A stretch of 64,000 nt of DNA. Origin: Rhodoferax sp. TS-BS-61-7 (GTDB lineage Bacteria; Pseudomonadota; Gammaproteobacteria; Burkholderiales; Burkholderiaceae_C). The notes below the pieces were generated by a model, which saw only the letters and a program-made list of their open reading frames with translations, did no database searches and had not been told where the DNA came from. Below are positions 34,153 to 40,868 of the stretch, piece after piece. The stretch is from assembly GCF_002943465.1 (NCBI RefSeq), contig NZ_PTQY01000003.1, forward strand, positions 248,001-312,000, given 5' to 3'. Every line of letters begins with the position of its first letter. Position 1 is the stretch's first letter. A program made the translations under genes and the position numbers.

Positions 34153-35082
34153 TCAGCCCAGCGTGGTGTCCAGCACCATCATCAGCGCAAAACCAGCCAT
34201 CAGGCCCAGGGTGGCCGCGGTCTGGTGGCCGTTGCGGTGGGTCTCTGGAATCACCTCGTGCGAGACCACAAACAGCATGGCGCCCGCCGCCAATCCCAGG
34301 CCCACCGGGTAGGCCAGCGCGGAGCTGCCTACCAGGCTGATGCCGACCAGCGCGCCCAGCGGCTCCAGCAACCCGCCCAGCGCGGCAATGCCCACCGCCT
34401 TCCAGGCCGGGGTGCCAATGGAGCGCAGGGTCATGGCCACGGCCAGGCCTTCGGGGATGTCTTGCAGCGCAATGGCGGTGGCCAGCGGCAGGCCCACCCC
34501 CATGTCGCCCTGCGCAAACGCCACGCCCACCGCCATGCCCTCGGGCAGGTTGTGGATGGCCACGGCAAACACAAACAGCCACACCCGGTTGCAACGCGCG
34601 TAGCCAGGGCCGCAGGGGCCGCTGCGGTCATGTTCGTGCGGCGTAAAAGCGTCCAGCCCCAGCATCAGCAACACCCCCAGGGCCATGCCCAGCACCACCA
34701 GGCCCGCGCCCAAACCAGCGTTACCGGTGAGCTCGCGCCCGGCTGCAATACCCGGCAACAAAAGCGAGAAGGCCGCGGCGGCCAGCATCATGCCGGCGGC
34801 CAAGCCCAGCATCACGTCTTCGGTCTTTTGCTGCAGGCTGCCAAACAACAAGGCGGGCAAGGCCCCCACCGTAGTGGCCACCAAACCCGCAGTGCCACCC
34901 AGCAGCGCCCAGGCGACGAACTGGCTGCTCTGACCCGCGGGGACTACGCCACCTTGGACCCACAGGGCCAGCAAGCCCAGCACCGCCACCCCCAGGCCGG
35001 CCAGCGCGAGAGGATGGGCGCGGGCATGGGCGCTCAGTGACTGGGACCAGGAGGGGACGGTGGAAGCGGTGTGCATGGGCAT
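34153..35082 (-). CDS. ZIP family divalent metal transporter (ZupT-like)
   Basis: A 309-residue inner-membrane transporter with about eight helices. The metal-binding helices carry HNLPEGMAVGVAF and QDIPEGLAVAM, and a third conserved site is HEVIPE. A loop between helices 3 and 4 has HEHDRSGPCGPGYARC, possible metal ligands. The family moves zinc, iron or manganese into the cytoplasm. It is convergent with the YnjC-like gene and divergent from the peroxiredoxin gene, with an AT-rich control region between them. Confidence 0.92.
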   Translation of the reverse strand: MPMHTASTVPSWSQSLSAHARAHPLALAGLGVAVLGLLALWVQGGVVPAGQSSQFVAWALLGGTAGLVATTVGALPALLFGSLQQKTEDVMLGLAAGMMLAAAAFSLLLPGIAAGRELTGNAGLGAGLVVLGMALGVLLMLGLDAFTPHEHDRSGPCGPGYARCNRVWLFVFAVAIHNLPEGMAVGVAFAQGDMGVGLPLATAIALQDIPEGLAVAMTLRSIGTPAWKAVGIAALGGLLEPLGALVGISLVGSSALAYPVGLGLAAGAMLFVVSHEVIPETHRNGHQTAATLGLMAGFALMMVLDTTLG

Positions 35083-35123
35083 AAGTCCAGGTGCGCCAAA
35101 GGCGGGTGAGCCAGATGGTAGTT

Positions 35124-35151
35124 AATTGACATTAATTTGTATAAGTCAATT
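35124..35151. promoter_or_regulatory. Inverted repeat AATTGAC-N14-GTCAATT, candidate operator
   Basis: Perfect 7-bp arms (35124-35130 and 35145-35151) in an AT-rich stretch between the ZIP and peroxiredoxin genes. The left arm overlaps TTGACA, a good -35 hexamer, with ATTTAT 17 bp further on, so protein binding would block a promoter reading towards the peroxiredoxin gene. No regulator is assigned; the TetR protein encoded downstream is one candidate. Confidence 0.5.
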
Positions 35152-35189
35152 TATTAAAACTATGAATAGGGGAATTCAATGTATGCAGA

Positions 35190-35229
35190 TTTGGACGGAT
35201 GTCCTGATATATTTGGACAACCGACCAAA
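35190..35229. promoter_or_regulatory. TTTGGAC motifs, candidate TetR-type operator
   Basis: TTTGGAC occurs twice (35190 and 35212). The first belongs to GGAC-GGAT-GTCC and the second to TTTGG-N8-CCAAA. Both lie 17-56 nt before the peroxiredoxin ATG, in the leader of the operon that encodes a TetR regulator. Autoregulation is plausible but unproven. Confidence 0.4.
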
Positions 35230-35245
35230 CCATAAAAGGATTCCC

Positions 35246-35785
35246 ATGCAGCTCCCCGTTGGCTCCATCCCACCCGCCCTCAGCACCCTCGACTTCCTGG
35301 GCGACCCTGTCGACCTAGCCGCCCTACGCGGCCGGCCGGTGCTGCTATCGTTTTACCGCTATGCCTCGTGCCCGGTGTGCAACCTGCGCATGCACTCCAT
35401 CATCCAGGCCTACCCGGAGTGGGCGGCCCAGGGTTTGGCTGTCATTGCGGTGTTCCAGTCGCCCACCGAGTCCATCGCCCAATACGTGGGCCGCCAGGAC
35501 GCGCCTTTTCCCATCGTGCCCGACCCCGGCATGGCGCTGTACCGGCGCTTCGGGGTCGAGGCCCACTGGAGTGGCCTGCTGTCGCCCAAGGGCATGCTGA
35601 CGGCACTGAAAGCGTTTCGCCAAGGTTTTTTGCCAGGCCGGGTAGACGGCCCCTTCCAGCGCACACCGGCAGACTTTTTGATCGACACACAAGGCCGCAT
35701 TGCGCTGGCGCACTACGGCAGCCATATTGATGACCACGTGCCACTGGGTACCATTGCGCAATGGCTCCGCACCCAGCACCCTTGA
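35246..35785 (+). CDS. Peroxiredoxin-like protein (AhpC/TSA superfamily)
   Basis: A 179-residue thioredoxin-fold protein. The active-site region is LLSFYRYASCPVCNLRMH, a CXXC motif rather than the single TXXC cysteine of classical peroxiredoxins, as in the PRX-like2 group. No signal peptide is seen with the ATG at 35246, which has AAAGGA upstream; a longer upstream frame covers the putative operators and is rejected. The end overlaps the TetR gene by 25 bp, so it is first in a tight operon. It probably reduces a peroxide or acts as a thiol oxidoreductase. Confidence 0.82.
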   Translation: MQLPVGSIPPALSTLDFLGDPVDLAALRGRPVLLSFYRYASCPVCNLRMHSIIQAYPEWAAQGLAVIAVFQSPTESIAQYVGRQDAPFPIVPDPGMALYRRFGVEAHWSGLLSPKGMLTALKAFRQGFLPGRVDGPFQRTPADFLIDTQGRIALAHYGSHIDDHVPLGTIAQWLRTQHP

Positions 35786-36390
35786 TACCCCCTCTGGCAC
35801 CACCGCCCGCCAAGGGCGTGGCCAACCGGCAGCGCATTGTTGAGGCGGCGCTGCACCTGTTCATGGAGCGCGGCTACGCCGAGACCTCGATTGGGGATGT
35901 GGCCGAACACGCCGGTCTGCTCAAGGGCAATCTGTCCTACTACTTCAAGACCAAGGCCGAGATGCTGGAGTCGGTGTCCGAGGCGCGCATGCAGGAGCTG
36001 TTTGGCCGGCTGCAGCAGCGCCTGCCAGCCGACCCCACCCCCCTGCAAGCGCTGGAAGCCTTTGTGCAGGTGACACAGGACTCGGCCCATGAACTGGCCC
36101 GCGTGGGCTGCCCCGTGGGCACCCTGGCCAGCCAACTGGGCAAGACCGACCCCAGCCTGCAGCCCTATGCCTCGCGCATCCTGCAGGCGCTGGCCGACTG
36201 GCTGGGTGCGCAGTTTGCGCGGGCCCTGCCCCCCGACGCCGCGCAGGCCCACGCCGAGCACCTGCTCACGCTGCTGCAAGGCGCCGCAGTCATGGCCCAC
36301 GCCTTTCGCGACCCGACCCTGGTGGACCGGCAAGCCCAGGCTGCGCGCCAATGGCTGCGCAGCGTGCTCCCCCCCCCCGCGGCGGCATGA
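35761..36390 (+). CDS. TetR family transcriptional regulator
   Basis: A 209-residue repressor-type protein. The N-terminal helix-turn-helix reads RIVEAALHLFMERGYAETS then IGDVAEHAGLLKGNLSYYFKTK, the TetR signature. The C-terminal ligand domain resembles the group with GCPVGTLASQL. Its start overlaps the peroxiredoxin gene and its stop overlaps the Rieske gene (ATGA), so it is an internal operon gene and probably controls the operon itself. A C10 run (36369-36378) lies nine codons or fewer from the stop. Confidence 0.92.
   Translation: MAPHPAPLIPPLAPPPAKGVANRQRIVEAALHLFMERGYAETSIGDVAEHAGLLKGNLSYYFKTKAEMLESVSEARMQELFGRLQQRLPADPTPLQALEAFVQVTQDSAHELARVGCPVGTLASQLGKTDPSLQPYASRILQALADWLGAQFARALPPDAAQAHAEHLLTLLQGAAVMAHAFRDPTLVDRQAQAARQWLRSVLPPPAAA
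36369..36378 (+). other. C10 homopolymer at the 3' end of the TetR gene
   Basis: Ten consecutive C encode LPPPA just before the stop codon. A one-base change would alter the end of the repressor and its overlap with the Rieske start codon. Confidence 0.55.
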
Positions 36391-36788
36391 GCGACACCCC
36401 CACCCACTGGCACCAGCTGCCCCATGCCCCGCCGGTCGGCACACTGCTGGGCCGGCTGGACGCGCTGGCCGACGGCAGCGCCACCCTGCAGGCGCTGCCC
36501 GCCCCTCAGGCCGGCACCGAGCCGCCCTTTCGTTACCTGCTGCTGCGCAGTGGCAGCGAAGTGAAGGCCTATGTGAACCGCTGCGCCCACTTTGGTGTCC
36601 CGCTGGCGGCGCGGCAGGACCTGCTGATCTTTGTGCCGCACACCAGCATCACCTGCAATGTGCACTACGCACGCTACCGCTGGAGCGACGGCGCTTGTGC
36701 CGGCGGCGAGTGTGATGGCGTGGGTCTGCTGCCGATTCCCGTGGTGGTGGACGCGCAAGGTCGCATTTGTATTGCCCCCAGCCCATGA
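36387..36788 (+). CDS. Rieske-type [2Fe-2S] protein
   Basis: A 133-residue small ferredoxin-like protein. The Rieske ligands are Cys-X-His (NRCAHFG) and Cys-X2-His (ITCNVHYARY), about 20 residues apart, as expected. No signal peptide is present, so it is probably a cytoplasmic electron carrier or regulatory subunit. The ATG overlaps the TetR stop (ATGA), and the stop overlaps the next ATG in the same way, so translation is coupled throughout. Confidence 0.88.
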   Translation: MSDTPTHWHQLPHAPPVGTLLGRLDALADGSATLQALPAPQAGTEPPFRYLLLRSGSEVKAYVNRCAHFGVPLAARQDLLIFVPHTSITCNVHYARYRWSDGACAGGECDGVGLLPIPVVVDAQGRICIAPSP

Positions 36789-37423
36789 GCCTGCACATCC
36801 ACATCGCCCACCTGACCACCCCCACCAATACGCTGATGCAGGGCCTGGACCTGCGCGTGGCCCCGGGCACCGTACACACGCTGATGGGCGAGAGCGGGTC
36901 GGGCAAAAGCAGCGTACTGGCGGCTGTGTGTGGCACGCTGGACGAGGCCCTGCAGTGGAACGGCACAGTGACGCTCAACGGCCAACGCATCGACACCCTG
37001 CCCACGCAGGCCCGCAAGGTGGGCATTCTGTTTCAGGAAGACCTGCTGTTCGCCCACATGACGGTGCGCGAAAACCTGCTGTTTGCCGTGCCCGCCGGGC
37101 CGCAGCCTGCGCGCGAAGCGGCAGTGCTGGCCGCGCTGGCCGATGTGGAGATGGGCGCCTTCCTGCACGCCAACCCGGCCACGCTGTCAGGCGGCCAGCG
37201 TGCCCGCGTGGCGCTGGCGCGCGCGCTGCTGGCCCAGCCACAGGCCCTACTGCTGGACGAGCCGTTTTCCAAACTGGACGCCGCGCTGCGCGAGCGCATG
37301 CGTGCGCTGGTGTTTGGCCTGGTGCAGCGCCGCCAGATTCCGGCCCTGCTGGTCACGCACGATGCCGCCGATGTGGCCGACACCCAGTGCCTGACGCAGC
37401 TGCGCCCGCCCGGCACGGTGTAA
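36785..37423 (+). CDS. ABC transporter ATP-binding protein, YnjD-like
   Basis: A 212-residue ATPase. Walker A is GESGSGKSS near residue 40, the Q-loop FQEDLLF near residue 85, the signature LSGGQRARVALARALL near residue 137, Walker B ALLLDEPFSKLD, and the switch His in LVTHDAAD. The short length matches E. coli YnjD. It overlaps the Rieske gene by 4 bp. The YnjC-like permease is 2.7 kb upstream, beyond the ZIP gene on the opposite strand, and the binding protein is at 18688. Confidence 0.88.
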   Translation: MSLHIHIAHLTTPTNTLMQGLDLRVAPGTVHTLMGESGSGKSSVLAAVCGTLDEALQWNGTVTLNGQRIDTLPTQARKVGILFQEDLLFAHMTVRENLLFAVPAGPQPAREAAVLAALADVEMGAFLHANPATLSGGQRARVALARALLAQPQALLLDEPFSKLDAALRERMRALVFGLVQRRQIPALLVTHDAADVADTQCLTQLRPPGTV

Positions 37424-37471
37424 GAAACCCCGGTTTTGCGCGACCTATAGGCAGATCCGAACCACCTCGCC

Positions 37472-37477
37472 TAGACT
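37472..37477 (+). promoter_or_regulatory. Candidate -10 element 8 nt before the TlpA-like gene
   Basis: TAGACT is followed by 8 nt and then the ATG at 37486. It belongs to the set of start-proximal hexamers. Confidence 0.3.
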
Positions 37478-37485
37478 GCCCCCTC

Positions 37486-38025
37486 ATGCACACCAACACC
37501 GCCACGCCGTCTACCTCCCCCTTGCGCTGGATGCTGGCGGCACTGCTGGCCGCTGCTGCAGCCTTGTCCAGCGCCCCGGCCCACAGCCAGGCCACAGCCC
37601 CCTTGTGGACCAAGGGCAGCATGCTGGCGTTGAATGCGGTCGACGCCAAAGGCCAGCGCCTCGATGTGGCCAAGCTGCGCAAACAGGTGGTAGTGGTATT
37701 TGTCTGGTCCACCGGCTGCGCGGTGTGCCGCGACAGCCTGCCCGAGCTGCGCGCCAACGCCGCGGGCTGGCAGGCCAAGCCGTTCACGCTCTTGGCGGTG
37801 AATGTGGACGCGCGCACCGAGGACTGGAGCCGCTACGAAACGCTGGTGGGGCAAACGCTGATGCCGGCGAAAAACTGGCAGTCGCTGCGGCTGGAGGGTG
37901 CGGCGCCCACAGGCCAGCGCCTGCCACTCACCCTGCTGGTAGACACCCAGGGCAAGATCATTCAGCGCTTTGAAGGCCGCCTGGCCCCCGAGGTGTGGGA
38001 CGGCGTGGCCGAACTCCTGCCCTGA
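37486..38025 (+). CDS. TlpA-like periplasmic thioredoxin-fold protein
   Basis: A 179-residue exported thiol-disulfide protein. The signal peptide has core LRWMLAALLAAAAALS and ends near AHSQA; the active site is WSTGCAVCRDSLPEL, a CXXC motif. A later cis-Pro region reads RLPLTLLVDTQGKI. In the related E. coli gene set this position is taken by the sulfurtransferase YnjE, so a role in sulfur or thiol chemistry is a reasonable guess. It lies 62 bp after the ATPase gene. Confidence 0.85.
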   Translation: MHTNTATPSTSPLRWMLAALLAAAAALSSAPAHSQATAPLWTKGSMLALNAVDAKGQRLDVAKLRKQVVVVFVWSTGCAVCRDSLPELRANAAGWQAKPFTLLAVNVDARTEDWSRYETLVGQTLMPAKNWQSLRLEGAAPTGQRLPLTLLVDTQGKIIQRFEGRLAPEVWDGVAELLP

Positions 38026-38043
38026 ACCCCGCCCCTCTCACCC

Positions 38044-38649
38044 ATGCTCGACCGTTACGCCATTGCCCTGATTCGCCCCCCCCTCACCGCCACCGCCCGC
38101 GTACTGGTGCGCGCCGGTCTGGGCGCCAACACCATCACCTTGTTGGGTTTTGGCATTGGCATTTTTGCTGCTATTTTGATAGCTAGTGGCGCATATGCCA
38201 TGGGTGCTCTGGCCATTTTGGCTTCAAGATTGTGTGATGGACTGGACGGTGCCGTGGCGCGCCAGACGCAGGCCACCGACGCCGGGGGTTTTCTGGACAT
38301 CACGTTGGACTTTTTGTTTTACGCCAGCATTCCGCTGGCATTTGCCATCGCCCAGCCAGCCGACAACGCACTGCCAGCCGCCGTGCTGCTGGCCGCGTTT
38401 ATGGGCACGGGCAGCAGCTTTTTGGCCTTTGCGGTGCTGGCCGCCAAACGCGGACTGCAAGACCTGGCCACGCCGGGCAAGTCGTTTTACTTTTTGGGCG
38501 GGCTGACCGAGGCCACCGAGACACTGGCCTTTTTTGTGGCCATGTGCCTGTGGCCCGCGCACTTTGCCACCTTGGCCTATGCCTTTGCCGCGCTGTGCGG
38601 CATCACCATCGTCACCCGCATCTGGTGGGGCTGGAGAACCTTCCAATGA
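38044..38649 (+). CDS. CDP-alcohol phosphatidyltransferase family protein, YnjF-like
   Basis: A 201-residue membrane enzyme. The catalytic motif D-G-X2-A-R-X8-G-X3-D-X3-D is complete in DGLDGAVARQ followed by GGFLDITLD, near residues 64-87. About five helices are visible. The family makes phospholipids such as phosphatidylglycerol phosphate; the physiological product of YnjF-like members is unknown. One membrane helix (ILIASGAYAMGALAILAS) is encoded by an interspersed repeat. The stop overlaps the next gene's ATG (ATGA). Confidence 0.88.
   Translation: MLDRYAIALIRPPLTATARVLVRAGLGANTITLLGFGIGIFAAILIASGAYAMGALAILASRLCDGLDGAVARQTQATDAGGFLDITLDFLFYASIPLAFAIAQPADNALPAAVLLAAFMGTGSSFLAFAVLAAKRGLQDLATPGKSFYFLGGLTEATETLAFFVAMCLWPAHFATLAYAFAALCGITIVTRIWWGWRTFQ
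38166..38223 (+). repeat. Interspersed repeat copy 7, encoding a transmembrane helix
   Basis: It reads GCTGCTATTTTGATAGCTAG, TGGCGCATATGCCATGGGTG, CTCTGGCCATTTTGGC, aligned to the consensus over almost its full length. It is translated in the same frame as copies 2, 3 and 4. Confidence 0.85.
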
Positions 38650-40829
38650 AGCTGTCCAAAATCTTGCTGCTAGCGGTGGTGGCCGCGGCCATTGCGGCGT
38701 TTGTATGGCTGGACCTGGGCCGTTTTCTGCGGCTGGATTACCTGCAGTCCAGCCAGGCGGCGTTTGCCGCGCTGTATGCCGAGCAGCCGTGGACAGTGCG
38801 GGCTACGTACTTCGCGATCTACGTGGCCGTGGCCGGTCTTTCCTTGCCCGGCGCGGCGATTGTCACGCTGGCCGGCGGCGGCATTTTTGGCCTGGGTTGG
38901 GGCTTGCTGCTGGTGTCGTTTGCCTCCAGCATCGGTGCCACGCTGTCGTTTCTGGCCGCGCGGTTTGTGCTGCGTGACGCGGTGCAAGCGCGGTTTAGCA
39001 AACGCCTGGCCGACATCAACGCCGGGGTGGCGCGTGAGGGCGCTTTGTACCTGTTCAGCCTGCGCTTGATTCCCGTGGTGCCGTTTTTTGTGATCAACCT
39101 GGCCATGGGCCTGACCACGCTGCGCACCTGGACCTTTTACTGGGTCAGCCAGCTGGGTATGCTGGCGGGCACTGCGGTGTATGTGAATGCCGGCACGCAG
39201 CTGGCCGACATCCGCAGCCTGCAGGACGTGGCCAGCCCCGGGCTGCTGGGCGCGTTGGTGCTGCTGGGTTTGTTCCCCTTGTTTGCAAAGGCTGCCATGA
39301 ACTACCTCCAGAAACGCAAGGTCTACGCGCGCTGGAACGCCGTGCGCCCCAAGAGTTTTGACCGCAACCTGATCGTCATCGGTGCTGGCGCAGGCGGGTT
39401 GGTGTCGGCCTACATTGCGGCCGCCGTCAAAGCCAAGGTGACGCTGGTGGAAGCCCACAAAATGGGCGGCGACTGCCTCAACTACGGCTGCGTGCCCAGC
39501 AAGGCCCTCATCAAAAGCGCCAAGCTGGCCCACCAGATGCAGCACGCAGAGCGCTATGGTTTATATAGCAGCTTGCGCACAGAGGACGGGGGCCAAGCAC
39601 TCTTTTCATTCAAGAAAGTGATGCAGCGCATCCACGACGTGATTGCCGCCATTGAGCCGCATGACAGCGTGAAACGTTACACCGGCCTGGGTGTGGAGGT
39701 GCTGCAGGGTTACGCCAAGATCACCAACCCGTGGACGGTGGAGATTGCCCTCAACGATGGCAACAAACAAACCCTGACCACACGCAGCATCGTCATCGCG
39801 GCCGGTGCGCGGCCGTTTGTGCCACCGCTGCCGGGCTTGGAGAATGTGGGCTACGTGACCAGCGACACCCTGTGGGACGTGTTCGCAAAGCTGGACGCGG
39901 TACCGCCACGGCTGGTGGTGCTGGGTGGCGGGCCGATTGGGTGCGAACTGGCGCAGAGTTTTGCGCGCCTAGGTTCACACGTCACCCAGGTGGAAATGGC
40001 GCCGCGCATCATGGCGCGGGAGGACGAAGAAGTCTCCGAGCTGGCCGCTGCAGCCCTGCGCGCCGATGGTGTGGACCTGCTCACCGGCCACAAGGCCCTA
40101 CGCTGCGAGCTGATGAATGGCGAGAAGGTGCTGGTGGTGGAGCACGCGGGCGTGGAAAAACGCATTGCGTTTGACCAGCTGTTGTGCGCCGTAGGCCGCA
40201 GCGCGCGCCTGACCGGTTATGGCCTCGAAGACTTGGGCATCCCCACGCACAAGACGGTGCAAACCAACGAGTACCTGCAAACCATCTACCCCAACATTTT
40301 TGCGGCGGGCGATGTGGCCGGGCCCTACCAGTTCACCCACACCGCGGCACACCAGGCCTGGTATGCGGCGGTGAATGCGCTGTTCGGGGACTTCAAGAAG
40401 TTCAAGGCCGACTACTCCGTCATCCCCTGGGCCACCTTCATCGACCCCGAGGTCGCGCGTGTGGGCCTCAACGAGCAGGATGCCAAGGAACAAGGTATTG
40501 CCTACGAGGTGACCAAGTACGGCATCGACGATCTGGACCGTGCGATTGCGGACAGCGAGGCGCACGGTTTTGTGAAAGTGCTGACCGTGCCGGGCAAAGA
40601 CAAAATTCTCGGCGTCACCATCGTCGGCACCCATGCGGGCGACCTGCTGGCCGAGTACGTGCTGGCCATGAAACACGGCCTGGGCTTGAACAAAATTCTG
40701 GGCACCATCCACACCTACCCCACGCTGGCCGAGGCCAACAAATACGCCGCAGGCGAATGGAAACGCGCGCACCAGCCACACACACTCTTGGCCTGGGTGC
40801 GCAAGTTCCACGACTGGAGACGAGGCTAG
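38646..40829 (+). CDS. Fusion of a VTT (TVP38/DedA-like) membrane domain and a flavoprotein disulfide reductase
   Basis: A 727-residue two-domain protein. Residues 1 to about 225 hold several helices and the VTT-domain pattern (SLPGAAIVTLAGGGIFG, LRLIPVVPFFVINLAMG) seen in YdjX/YdjZ of E. coli. From about residue 236 a class I pyridine nucleotide-disulfide oxidoreductase begins: FAD motif IVIGAGAGGLVSAY, redox pair Cys277 and Cys282 (GGDCLNYGCVPSK), NAD motif VVLGGGPIGCELAQSF, and FAAGDVAG. It resembles mercuric reductase/lipoamide dehydrogenase but lacks a metal-binding N-domain. Repeat copy 8 is translated within it. The function is unknown. Confidence 0.88.
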   Translation: MKLSKILLLAVVAAAIAAFVWLDLGRFLRLDYLQSSQAAFAALYAEQPWTVRATYFAIYVAVAGLSLPGAAIVTLAGGGIFGLGWGLLLVSFASSIGATLSFLAARFVLRDAVQARFSKRLADINAGVAREGALYLFSLRLIPVVPFFVINLAMGLTTLRTWTFYWVSQLGMLAGTAVYVNAGTQLADIRSLQDVASPGLLGALVLLGLFPLFAKAAMNYLQKRKVYARWNAVRPKSFDRNLIVIGAGAGGLVSAYIAAAVKAKVTLVEAHKMGGDCLNYGCVPSKALIKSAKLAHQMQHAERYGLYSSLRTEDGGQALFSFKKVMQRIHDVIAAIEPHDSVKRYTGLGVEVLQGYAKITNPWTVEIALNDGNKQTLTTRSIVIAAGARPFVPPLPGLENVGYVTSDTLWDVFAKLDAVPPRLVVLGGGPIGCELAQSFARLGSHVTQVEMAPRIMAREDEEVSELAAAALRADGVDLLTGHKALRCELMNGEKVLVVEHAGVEKRIAFDQLLCAVGRSARLTGYGLEDLGIPTHKTVQTNEYLQTIYPNIFAAGDVAGPYQFTHTAAHQAWYAAVNALFGDFKKFKADYSVIPWATFIDPEVARVGLNEQDAKEQGIAYEVTKYGIDDLDRAIADSEAHGFVKVLTVPGKDKILGVTIVGTHAGDLLAEYVLAMKHGLGLNKILGTIHTYPTLAEANKYAAGEWKRAHQPHTLLAWVRKFHDWRRG
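39552..39608 (+). repeat. Interspersed repeat copy 8, inside the disulfide reductase domain
   Basis: It reads GCTATGGTTTATATAGCAGC, TTGCGCACAGAGGACGGGGG, CCAAGCACTCTTTTCA, a diverged copy. It is translated as YGLYSSLRTEDGGQALF, a frame different from the signal-peptide copies, in a surface-loop position after the first helices of the FAD domain. Confidence 0.7.
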
Positions 40830-40854
40830 CCCAGAGGCGGCACAGCGGCCGCGG

Positions 40855-40860
40855 CACAAT
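40855..40860 (+). promoter_or_regulatory. Candidate -10 element 8 nt before the NDH-SelD gene
   Basis: CACAAT is followed by CGGGCCCC and the ATG. No Shine-Dalgarno sequence is seen. Confidence 0.35.
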
Positions 40861-40868
40861 CGGGCCCC

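Noticed and set aside
35126..35245. N-terminal extension of the peroxiredoxin to an ATG-like start at 35126
   Set aside because: The extra 40 residues cover the AT-rich control region with inverted repeats and look non-coding; the ATG at 35246 has a proper ribosome binding site.
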